DNA of 64,000 nucleotides. It comes from JAUMBM01 sp964645715 (GTDB taxonomy: Bacteria; Bacteroidota; Bacteroidia; Chitinophagales; Saprospiraceae). Shown one piece after another: positions 1 to 7,824 of the stretch. The position numbers and the translations under genes are program-made. How positions within the stretch are numbered: the stretch's first letter is position 1; the number at the start of each line of letters is the position of its first letter. A model generated the notes under the pieces. It did no database searches, was not told the DNA's origin, and saw only the letters and a program-made list of their open reading frames with translations. The DNA lies in contig CAZYAO010000013.1 of the NCBI GenBank assembly GCA_964645715.1, positions 1 to 64,000 of the forward strand. The letters are read 5' to 3'.

Positions 1-34
1 AAAAAAATCAAATAGCAATTGGCTTAGTGGGGGG

Positions 35-60
35 ATTTTGGCGGCTAAGGCCGCCAAAAT
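35..60. repeat. Perfect intergenic hairpin, 11-bp stem
   Basis: Left arm 35-45 and right arm 50-60 are exact reverse complements around a TAAG loop. The core is GGCGGC/GCCGCC and the outer part is A+T. There is no T-tract on either side, so it is not a textbook intrinsic terminator. A second hairpin of the same design follows at 82-115. Confidence 0.6.
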
Positions 61-72
61 AGAGCCTGAGTG

Positions 73-115
73 AAAAAAAAATCATATTTTGCCGGCTGTG
101 GCCGGCAAAATATGA
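73..115. terminator. Perfect 15-bp hairpin with flanking A9 tract
   Basis: Arms 82-96 and 101-115 pair perfectly around a TGTG loop; the inner part is GCCGGC on both sides. Nine A residues at 73-81 become a T9 tract on the minus strand, so it would terminate leftward transcription. It lies just upstream of the first glycosyltransferase and marks a unit boundary. Confidence 0.5.
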
Positions 116-139
116 CAAAAATACGTTAGAACCGTTCTG

Positions 140-2312
140 ATGCTGCTGAATAACAACCATCGAGTACACGGACTTTGGATAGGAGACAGGCTCAGTGCCC
201 TAGAATTCCTTTGTATTCAGTCATTCGCGGCACAGGGGCATGAATTTCATCTCTGGGCTTACGAGCCACCCGTACAGCCCCTGCCGGCGGGGGTTGTCCT
301 GCGCGACGCCAGCAGCATCCTGCCGGCAAGTACCATATTCCGCTATCGGCATGGCAATACCTTTGGGCACGGCAGAGGTAGCCTTGCAGGCTTTTCGGAC
401 ATTTTCCGGTACAAGCTGCTGTATGAAGAAGGCGGCTGGTGGACTGACATGGACATCTGCTGCCTTCGACCGCTCGACTTTGCCTCCCCCTACGTCTTTC
501 GCTCACACGATGTATTAGCCGTCGTAGGCAACCTGATGAAATGCCCGAAAGGTAGTCCCCTAATGCGCGACTGCTACGAACAGGCGATCAAGTTGATAGG
601 CCCCGACAATACCGACTGGCTGTTGCCCATACGAATATTGAACCAACAAATTGTGCAGCACAGACTGAGTGGCCACATTCAATCCATCAGCAACGCAGAC
701 CGCTGGGAAATTGTGACCCATTATGCCACACAAGCAGCACCCCTCCCCAAGGAATGGTACGCCATTCACTGGATGAACGAAGAATGGCGTAGCAGAGGCA
801 TTGACAAAAATACGGTCATTGCCGGCGCCACCCTGGACAGTCTGCTCATTCGGTACGGCGTGGACAACTACCAGCGAATCGTTGTCAAGCCCAGCCGACT
901 GCAGCCAATCATAAGTCAGCTAAAGATGCGGTTGATACCAGTCATCCCGCAAGCCCTGCGGGTGGCCATCAAAAAGCTCCTTTGGCCGGTAACCGCCAAG
1001 CCCACAGCCCGCAGTTGCCATCGGCTGGCCATCCTGTCCAACACCAGCTGGAGCGTGTATCAGTTCCGGTACGGCCTGCTGCGCGCCCTGTTGGACCGCG
1101 GCATCGAAGTCACTATCATTGCCCCCGAAGACGACTACAGCCCCCGGCTGGCCGCCCTTGGCTGCAAATTTGTGCCCGTAAGCCTGCAAAAATACAGCCT
1201 CAACCCACTCAGCGACCTGCGCTACTGGCGGCAGCTCAACAAAATACTGGATGAGCACCAGATTGACCACCTCATCACTTACACCATCAAGCCCAACATC
1301 TACGGACAACTGGCCGCCCGCCGCCGCGACATTGCAGGCCTGGCCGTGGTGACGGGTCTGGGCAGACTGTTTATCAAACCCAGCTGGAAAACCCTGCCTG
1401 TCAAGCAGTTGTTTCGCCGAGCCCTGCGATCGGCAGAGCAGGTATGGTTTCTCAACCAGGAAGACCAGCATTTTTTTCTGCAGCACCGGCTTATCAGCCC
1501 CGGGCAGGCAGGGCTGCTCCCCAGCGAAGGNNNNNNNNNNNNNNNNNNNNNNNNNNNNNNNNNNNNNNNNNNNNNNNNNNNNNNNNNNNNNNNNNNNNNN
1601 NNNNNNNNNNNNNNNNNNNNNNNNNNNNNNGCGCGACCCGAGTGCAATACCACAGCCCGGCTCGCACCGGCCATATACAGAGAGCTTCCGGCGCGACCGC
1701 CCGTTTACCTTCCTGTTTGCCGGGCGCCTAATGCAGGAAAAAGGCCTGTACGAGTTCATTGAAGCCGCCCGCCAGCTTCGCAGTCGGCAGCCAGCCATCG
1801 TCTTTTGGGTAGCAGGTTTTGTAGAAAAAGACATGCCGGGTGCCATCAGGGAAGAGCAGCTTCAGGCTTGGGTCAAAGAAGGCCTGATCGACTACTGGGG
1901 ACCCCAGGAGGACATCCGGCCGCTGCTGCAAGCCTGCGACGCGGTCGTACTGCCCACCTATTACCGCGAAGGCGTACCCCGCATACTGCTGGAGGCAGCC
2001 AGCACAGGCCGCCCCATCATAGCCACCGACAATGTTGGCTGCCGGGAGATTGTCATCGACGGCCTCAACGGCTACTGCTGTCATGTAAATGACGCCGCAG
2101 ACCTATGCGACAAGATGGAAAAACTGTTGCTGCTGCCGCCAGCAGCGCGGACAGCAATGGCAGCTGCAGGGCGACAACTTGTAAGTACGCAACACGATGA
2201 GCAGGTCGTCATACAGCGCTACCTCGCGTTTTTGGGCCTCGACCAGGCCGCCGGCCATGCCAGCCCGGTGCTACCGCCCACGGCTGTTTATGACCTGCTT
2301 GCGCGATACTAA
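140..2312 (+). CDS. Two-domain glycosyltransferase (DXD sugar-transferase + GT4), interrupted by assembly gap
   Basis: Likely builds a cell-surface polysaccharide in the cytoplasm. Residues 1 to about 280 resemble the DXD-containing Gly_transf_sug/GT32-like family: the GGWWTDMD segment carries D103-M-D105. From about residue 294 a second domain starts (LAILSNTSWSVYQFRYGLL) that looks like the N-terminal half of a GT4 enzyme. After the N-run the reading frame beginning at 1632 continues the GT4 C-terminal half (FTFLFAGRLMQEKG, then the E-G-V-P-R-I-L-L-E-A-A nucleotide-sugar motif near 1970-1998) and stops at 2312. The two sides are in different frames only because the 100-N spacer is not a multiple of three; a real gap divisible by three would join them. 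It could instead be two genes if the gap hides a stop and start. Confidence 0.7.
1531..1630. other. Assembly gap (100 N)
   Basis: Exactly 100 N, the usual placeholder for a gap of unknown size. It falls between LLPSEG and a segment that in GT4 enzymes normally lies only a few dozen residues later, so the true missing sequence is probably short. Confidence 0.95.
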
Positions 2313-2321
2313 GCAACCGAC

Positions 2322-2370
2322 GTATTTTGCTGAAAAAGGCAGCGAAATACCGCAATGAATAATGTTTTTT
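2322..2370 (+). terminator. Hairpin plus T-run after the glycosyltransferase
   Basis: Arms 2322-2332 and 2340-2350 form an 11-bp stem with one T-G wobble and an AAAAAGG loop. A run of seven T lies about 14 bases downstream at 2364-2370. It may be a weak terminator or attenuator between the glycosyltransferase and the ligase gene. Confidence 0.35.
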
Positions 2371-2449
2371 TAAAAACAGCAGGCAGCAACAGCCGCCAAA
2401 GCGTATTTTGAAGCGGCAGGCGCCGCCAAAAAAAACAGCGTATAAGCCG

Positions 2450-4726
2450 ATGGCAACCAACAAGCAAAAACAGGCAGCAGCCAGTACATTTGACCTCAAC
2501 AGCACCCTCTTGCTGCTGCTGCTCTTCTGTTCCCTCTTCATCTACCAACAACAAGCCCGCGAACCTTTTGTGTCCGTACGCATGCTGGCGCTGGCCCTGA
2601 CAGGCATGGCCGCTGCTGCTGCCCTTTTTTTCAGGCAAAAAACCTGGACGCTGCCGGGCAGGCCCGCAGCGCTGCTGGCGCTGAGCGGCGGCCTCTTCTG
2701 GCTGCTGCAACTGCTGGCCACAACGCAGGCACAAAACATACCCGAGAGCGTTTTTTTTGTTGCACGCTACGGCCTGAACCTCGCACTGCTGCTGCTCATG
2801 CTGCAGCTGCTGTCGCAGCCCGCCAGGCAGAGCCTGCTCATTGCCCGTGCGCTGACGCTGACCCTCGCCCTGCAGAGCCTCGTGGGCATCGCCCAATACT
2901 ACGAAATCCTCCCCTGGGAGATCCCGGGCATACACCCCCCCACTGGCTTTAGCGGCAACCGCAACCTTTTTGGCTCGCTGGTTGTGCTGCTCATGCCCTG
3001 GACCCTGTACAGCTTTCTCCGCAGCAGCGGAAGCTGGAAAATAACAGCCGGGCTGGCCCTGCTGCTGGGAAGCTATGCACTCATCCTGTCGCAGACCCGC
3101 TCCGCCTGGCTGGCCTTCGCCGTTATGCTGCTGACATTCGGCCTGCTCACCGCCTTCAGCTACAAGCGGCTGAGCGTGCCGTTGCAGCAGCAGATAAAAA
3201 CAGCACTCGTGCTGGCGCTGGCGGGCATTACCTTGGCCAGCGCCCTGGCCCTGGCCGGCGGCCAGGACAGCAGCCTCGCCCGCTCGCTGCGCAGCAGGCT
3301 GGCCAGCCTCAGCAGCCTGTCGCTTTCGGCTTCGGCTGCGCCGGCCAATGAAGCCGAGCGAAATGCCTACGAACGCCTGTACGTATGGAAAGAAACCTGG
3401 CGTATGACCCGCGACGCCCCGCTGCTGGGTGTAGGGCCCGGCAACTGGCGCGTAGCTTTTCCCGCCTATGGCGGCAGCGGCGCGCCCAGTTTTGAAAACG
3501 TCGACCACCTGCGCGTGCACCCACACAATAGTTACCTGGGGCTGGCCAGCGAATCGGGACTGACAGGTCTGCTGTTGCTGCTGCTGATGGGCGCCTTGGT
3601 ACTGCGCCCCCTGCTCGGCAGCCTGCGGCAGTCGGACCAGGAAGCAAGCCTGCTCCTCTCCATAGCCCTCATCAGCGGCCTGCTGGCCGCTGCCGTCGAC
3701 ATGGCTTTTAGTTTTCCGCTCGAAAGAGTAGAACACAGCAGCCTGCTGCTGCTGTACGCAGCGCTGGGCGTGTCTGTCGGCCAGGAGCGGCTGCCCGCAG
3801 TGGCGCTGCCGCGCCTGCCCCTGACCCTCGTGCTCACAGCCCTGCTGAGCTTCGCCGCCTGGGCCAGCTGGCAAAAACAGCAATTGGACACCCGCACGCA
3901 GGCCATCCTGCAGCTCGAGCAAAACGGCAATTACGAGCGCGCTTTGCAACAATCGCTGGAAGCGGAACAATTATTTTTCACCATCGACGCCATCGGCGAC
4001 CCCCTGCAGTGGCACAGCGCCAACGCCTACAAGCAGTTGAAACAATACGAACAAGCACTGCAAAAAATTGACGAAGCCGCGCTCATACAACCCAACAGCC
4101 ACCGGGTGCTCAACACCCGGGCCAGCATCCTCATGGCACAGGAGAAATATGCTGAAGCCGTACCTGTGCTCGAAAAAACCATCGCCCTCGCGCCCGACTA
4201 CCAGCCAGCCCTCGTCAACCTCGCCTACGCCCTTTACCGCACCGATCAGCTGCAGGCCGCCCTCAGCACCATGGAGCGGGTAGATTTTTTACAAAACGAA
4301 AAACTACTGCCCGTAATGCGCGACGCGGGCATCAAGTACGAAAGCCAGGCGCTGGAGGCTACCCCCCTCTACAGCATCGGCCGGCAGCTGGTGACAGAGA
4401 TAAAAAATACAGGCAGCGTGCAGACAAAACAGTTGCTCATCAACTACCGGCAGCAACAGGCCTCCGACCAAGCCTTTGTCGACAACTACTTTGGCGCACT
4501 CAACCACTATTGCCGGCTGAAGATGTGGGAGCGAGGTGCAGTCATAGCGCAGGTCAACGACTTTTCCCGCCGCCTGGAGGCCCTCCGCAAATCGATGCTG
4601 CAGGCGCAGGGCGCCCGTGCGGCGGCCGACAGGCTGCTCAACAATAACCACCTCAAAACCCTGGACTACTTGTTGGCAGATCCCGCCCTCGACGACTACG
4701 AGACCGCATTTTTTTTCACCCAATAA
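2450..4726 (+). CDS. O-antigen ligase/polymerase family membrane protein with C-terminal TPR repeats
   Basis: An integral inner-membrane protein of 758 residues that probably ligates or polymerises polysaccharide. Many Leu/Ala-rich membrane segments fill residues 20 to about 460. The Wzy_C/ligase signature is visible around residues 325-375 (LLGVGPGNW, then HPHNSYLGLASESGLTG, with the conserved His and Asn-Ser-Tyr). Residues about 530-610 form TPR-like helices (NSHRVLNTRASILMAQEKY and following). The first in-frame ATG is at 2450; a TTG at 2408 would add 14 residues rich in Lys and Pro and is less likely. The ABC permease starts 5 bp after its stop, so the two are surely co-transcribed. Ligase and polymerase cannot be told apart by sequence alone. 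Confidence 0.85.
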   Translation: MATNKQKQAAASTFDLNSTLLLLLLFCSLFIYQQQAREPFVSVRMLALALTGMAAAAALFFRQKTWTLPGRPAALLALSGGLFWLLQLLATTQAQNIPESVFFVARYGLNLALLLLMLQLLSQPARQSLLIARALTLTLALQSLVGIAQYYEILPWEIPGIHPPTGFSGNRNLFGSLVVLLMPWTLYSFLRSSGSWKITAGLALLLGSYALILSQTRSAWLAFAVMLLTFGLLTAFSYKRLSVPLQQQIKTALVLALAGITLASALALAGGQDSSLARSLRSRLASLSSLSLSASAAPANEAERNAYERLYVWKETWRMTRDAPLLGVGPGNWRVAFPAYGGSGAPSFENVDHLRVHPHNSYLGLASESGLTGLLLLLLMGALVLRPLLGSLRQSDQEASLLLSIALISGLLAAAVDMAFSFPLERVEHSSLLLLYAALGVSVGQERLPAVALPRLPLTLVLTALLSFAAWASWQKQQLDTRTQAILQLEQNGNYERALQQSLEAEQLFFTIDAIGDPLQWHSANAYKQLKQYEQALQKIDEAALIQPNSHRVLNTRASILMAQEKYAEAVPVLEKTIALAPDYQPALVNLAYALYRTDQLQAALSTMERVDFLQNEKLLPVMRDAGIKYESQALEATPLYSIGRQLVTEIKNTGSVQTKQLLINYRQQQASDQAFVDNYFGALNHYCRLKMWERGAVIAQVNDFSRRLEALRKSMLQAQGARAAADRLLNNNHLKTLDYLLADPALDDYETAFFFTQ

Positions 4727-4731
4727 ACCCT

Positions 4732-5541
4732 ATGGAGCGCATCATTGAACATCGGCGGCGGCGGCTGTCGGAAGAAATCCGGGAGGTAGCACAGTCGGCA
4801 GGACTCATACGCACCCTCGCACTGCGCGAATGGCGGATCAAGTACGCGCACACCCGCATGGGCATTGTGTGGGCTGTGCTGCCCGTAGCGCTGTATACAG
4901 GCGTTTACACATTTTTTTTCTCCTACGTCCTGCGCCTGGAAGCCTCCCTGCCCTACCCCCTCATTGCCCTGTCGGGGCTAGCGGGCTGGAACTACTGCAA
5001 AGACATCATCTACCAGGCAGGGCCATCGATACAACAGGAGCAGGTGCTGCTGCAAAAAAGCTACCTGCCCAAGCTGATTATCCCCCTCTACAAGAGCCTG
5101 CTGGGGTTGGCAGAGCTACTCATAGCACTGCTGCTGCTGCTGGCCGTCATGCTGCTGCTGGGCCGGCAGCTGCCCGGCGGTGTCTGGGCGCTCCCCCTGA
5201 TTATAGCAGCCAACTATGCCACCGGCCTGTCCGTTGCCCTGTGGGTGAGTGCGCTGAGCGGTCGGCGAAGAGACCTCTACCACCTTACCGCTGCTGCCCT
5301 CAACATAGGCATCTGGTTTAGCCCGGTATTTTACCTGCCCGAACTACTGCCCGCCCCCTATAGTGATTACCTGTTTTTCAACCCCATGGCCGGCATCCTG
5401 GGCTGGTATCGCTGGGCCCTGCTGGGGCTGGCGCCGCCGCCGCCCCAAGCCTGGGTGGGGCTGGCGCTGGTGCTGCTGCTGCTGCTCACCGGCCTGCGGC
5501 ACTTTTTTGACAAACAACACGAGCTCCTCGACAACAGCTGA
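4732..5541 (+). CDS. ABC-2 type polysaccharide export permease (Wzm-like)
   Basis: A 269-residue membrane subunit of an ABC exporter that moves lipid-linked polysaccharide out of the cytoplasm. A short cytoplasmic N-terminus is followed by the family hallmark ALREWRIKYAHTRMGIVWA before the first membrane span, then roughly six spans. The length matches Wzm/TagG permeases. It sits 5 bp after the ligase and 4 bp before its ATPase partner. The membrane segment coded near 5465-5490 contains a CTG-repeat tract. Confidence 0.88.
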   Translation: MERIIEHRRRRLSEEIREVAQSAGLIRTLALREWRIKYAHTRMGIVWAVLPVALYTGVYTFFFSYVLRLEASLPYPLIALSGLAGWNYCKDIIYQAGPSIQQEQVLLQKSYLPKLIIPLYKSLLGLAELLIALLLLLAVMLLLGRQLPGGVWALPLIIAANYATGLSVALWVSALSGRRRDLYHLTAAALNIGIWFSPVFYLPELLPAPYSDYLFFNPMAGILGWYRWALLGLAPPPPQAWVGLALVLLLLLTGLRHFFDKQHELLDNS

Positions 5542-5545
5542 CCCG

Positions 5546-6673
5546 ATGACTACAGACCATATACTGGAAGTAGAAAAACTGAGTAAATCCTTTGCTGCCG
5601 GTGGTAGCCAGGAGCAGGTATGGGCGCTTGAAGCGATAAGCTTTCGGCTGGCCGCAGGCCAGTCGCTGGGCATACTGGGCCCCAACGGTGCCGGCAAGAG
5701 CACCCTCCTCAAAATACTGGCGGGCATCTGTCGCCCTACCGCTGGTCGCGCCATCCTGCGCGGCCGCGTCGGCGCCGTGCTGGAGCTGGGCGCAGGCTTT
5801 CACCCCGACCTCAGCGGTCGGGAAAACATACACTTTGCCGGGCAGCTCGCCGGCATGAGCCGGCGGCAGATGCGCGCCCTCACCGACGAGATTGTCGCCT
5901 TCAGCGAGCTGGAAGCGCAGCTCGACAAGCCCCTCCGGCACTACTCCTCCGGCATGTACCTTCGGCTGGCTTTTGCCACCATGATACACATTGAAAGAGA
6001 CCTGCTGCTATTGGACGAGATCCTGTCGGTGGGAGATGCTGCCTTCCGGCAAAAATGCCTGCAGAAGATGACGACCCTTCAGCAGCAGGGCTGTTCGCTG
6101 CTGGTCGTGAGTCACGACCTGAGCACCCTGCAGCAGCTGTGTGCCCAAAGTATGGTGATTGCCGGTGGCCAGCTGGTGTACGAGGGCAGCACAGCCGAAG
6201 CACTCGCCTATTATGGCCGCCACCATGGTTACGACGGGCAACAGACCTTCGCCAATTCGCGCTACCTGTCGAGAGGTACTGCCTACTGCCGGCCAGCCAG
6301 CCGTGAGGGCGAGCCATTGATCGTCGAGATTAGCTTTGCCTGGCGGCCGGGGGTAAGTGCGCCCGAAGCCCTGGCCGTAGCGCTGATGGACGCCCGCAAC
6401 ACGCTGCTGTTCAGCGCACACATAGCGGCTGCAGACCTGCCCGGAGTTGAGCAACCCGGCAACCTGCGGTGGGAAATCCCGGTCGCCAATCTCAACGGAG
6501 GGCAGTACCGGATCAACCTTTACATCATTGATAATCAAAACCCTGCAGAGTATTTCCCCAGCATTGGCAGTTTTGAGCTACCACCAGACAGCAGCCCCCA
6601 GCGGCAGCTGGCAGCCCGCTTCCACGCACTGCACATTGACACACAACTGTATATATACAACCCGACCGTATGA
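5546..6673 (+). CDS. ABC polysaccharide exporter ATP-binding subunit with Wzt-type C-terminal domain
   Basis: The 375-residue ATPase that drives the exporter encoded just upstream. Walker A is GPNGAGKST (45-53), the signature motif is HYSSGMYLRLAF (132-143), Walker B is LLLLDE (153-158) and the switch His is at 190. Residues about 245-370 form an extra beta-rich domain like the Wzt C-terminal module that recognises the capped polysaccharide chain, so substrate reading before export is likely. An earlier ATG in the same frame (5363) lies inside the permease gene and yields an unrelated Trp/Cys-rich leader; ATG 5546 gives the family start. The stop overlaps the next gene's ATG (ATGA). Confidence 0.9.
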   Translation: MTTDHILEVEKLSKSFAAGGSQEQVWALEAISFRLAAGQSLGILGPNGAGKSTLLKILAGICRPTAGRAILRGRVGAVLELGAGFHPDLSGRENIHFAGQLAGMSRRQMRALTDEIVAFSELEAQLDKPLRHYSSGMYLRLAFATMIHIERDLLLLDEILSVGDAAFRQKCLQKMTTLQQQGCSLLVVSHDLSTLQQLCAQSMVIAGGQLVYEGSTAEALAYYGRHHGYDGQQTFANSRYLSRGTAYCRPASREGEPLIVEISFAWRPGVSAPEALAVALMDARNTLLFSAHIAAADLPGVEQPGNLRWEIPVANLNGGQYRINLYIIDNQNPAEYFPSIGSFELPPDSSPQRQLAARFHALHIDTQLYIYNPTV

Positions 6674-7824
6674 CCATTGCGATCACCGGCATCACTGGCC
6701 TGCTGGGCCGAAACCTGGCATTTGAACTCCTCCACCGCTACCGCGACGAGCTGCACAAGCTGCGCATCATCGCCCTCGGCCGCGAGCAGCGAGGCATGCC
6801 CCTCAGCGCCCGCATAGCCGCCATGCTGCAAACCGACGGAGCCCACTACCTCGGCACCCGGGAACTGCAGCCCTTTATTGACCGCATACAATGCGTAGAC
6901 TTTGAATTGGGCGACGACACAGCCGTACAGCTGCCCCGGGGCCCTGTCGACTATTTTTTCCACCTTGCTGCCTCCGTCGATTTCCGCAACACCCCCAAGG
7001 TGGTCGAGAACCTGCACCGGCACAATGTCGAAGGCAGCCGGCGCGCCATTGAACTAAGCCGGCAGCTACAGGCAGCCACCTTTGTATACGTCGGCACCGC
7101 CTACGTGTCCGGCTACACCACCGGCCTCATAGCCCCCGACCACCTGCGCCTCGACCAGCCCTTCAAAAACCCCTACGAGCGCTCCAAGCTCGAAGGCGAG
7201 CTCCTCGCCCGGGAGGCCTTTAGCAGCAACAGCGACACCACCCTCAAAATTTTTCGTCCCTCCACCATTTGCGGGCGGCTGCTGAGGCCGCAGCCGGGGC
7301 AGACCCCCAAATTTGACGTCTTCTACGCCTGGCTGGCCTTCTTTCTGCGGCTGAAAGCCCGCGCCATGGGCGGGCGCATCGACTACGACCAGCCACTGCC
7401 CATTGACATACGCGTGCAGTGCCATGCGCAGGGCACCCTCAACATCATCCCCGCCGACTACGCCGCCCAGGCCATGCTCGAAGCCAGCCTTGCCCCCGGT
7501 GGCGACCAAAGCTACCACCTTGCCGCCCCGGTTGGCGCCAACAACCGCTGGGTGGGCGCCAACGCCCTGCAATTTTTAAACATCTTCATACCTCCCTTTG
7601 TAGACACCTTGCCCGGACAGCTGAATGATCTGGAACGCCTGTACTACAAAAAATCCGTTGGTCTCGTCTACACGCCGTATCTTGCACTGGAGGACGTGCG
7701 CTTTGACCTGGCGAGCCTGCAACGCGCCCTGCCCGCCAACTTCCCCGCCTGTCCGCCCATAGACCTCCCCAACCTGCACACCCTGCTCAACTATGCCAAA
7801 AAATACGACTTCGGCCTCCAATGA
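6670..7824 (+). CDS. NAD(P)-dependent SDR, thioester-reductase/fatty acyl reductase-like
   Basis: A 384-residue extended short-chain dehydrogenase. The Rossmann motif GITGLLG is at 7-13 and the catalytic Tyr-x-x-x-Lys is YERSK (Y169, K173). The VGTAYVSGY segment resembles the male-sterility/thioester-reductase branch (PF07993) more than nucleotide-sugar epimerases. It could reduce an acyl or peptidyl thioester, or modify a sugar; the substrate is unknown. ATGA overlaps at both ends tie it to the Wzt-like ATPase upstream and the dikinase downstream, so it belongs to the same translational unit. Confidence 0.75.
   Translation: MTIAITGITGLLGRNLAFELLHRYRDELHKLRIIALGREQRGMPLSARIAAMLQTDGAHYLGTRELQPFIDRIQCVDFELGDDTAVQLPRGPVDYFFHLAASVDFRNTPKVVENLHRHNVEGSRRAIELSRQLQAATFVYVGTAYVSGYTTGLIAPDHLRLDQPFKNPYERSKLEGELLAREAFSSNSDTTLKIFRPSTICGRLLRPQPGQTPKFDVFYAWLAFFLRLKARAMGGRIDYDQPLPIDIRVQCHAQGTLNIIPADYAAQAMLEASLAPGGDQSYHLAAPVGANNRWVGANALQFLNIFIPPFVDTLPGQLNDLERLYYKKSVGLVYTPYLALEDVRFDLASLQRALPANFPACPPIDLPNLHTLLNYAKKYDFGLQ

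Noticed and set aside
920..1846. Minus-strand ORF across the N gap
   Set aside because: It is open only because N codons are not stops, and it opposes a clear GT4 domain.
2309..3970. Minus-strand ORF of 553 codons opposite the ligase gene
   Set aside because: It is Gln/Gly/Ala-rich low-complexity sequence produced by the CTG/CAG-rich Leu codons of the real gene, with no family motif.
5465..5490. CTG trinucleotide tract as a phase-variation repeat
   Set aside because: It encodes a Leu-rich membrane span; similar Leu codon runs occur in all membrane genes of this region, and a three-base change would not switch the frame.
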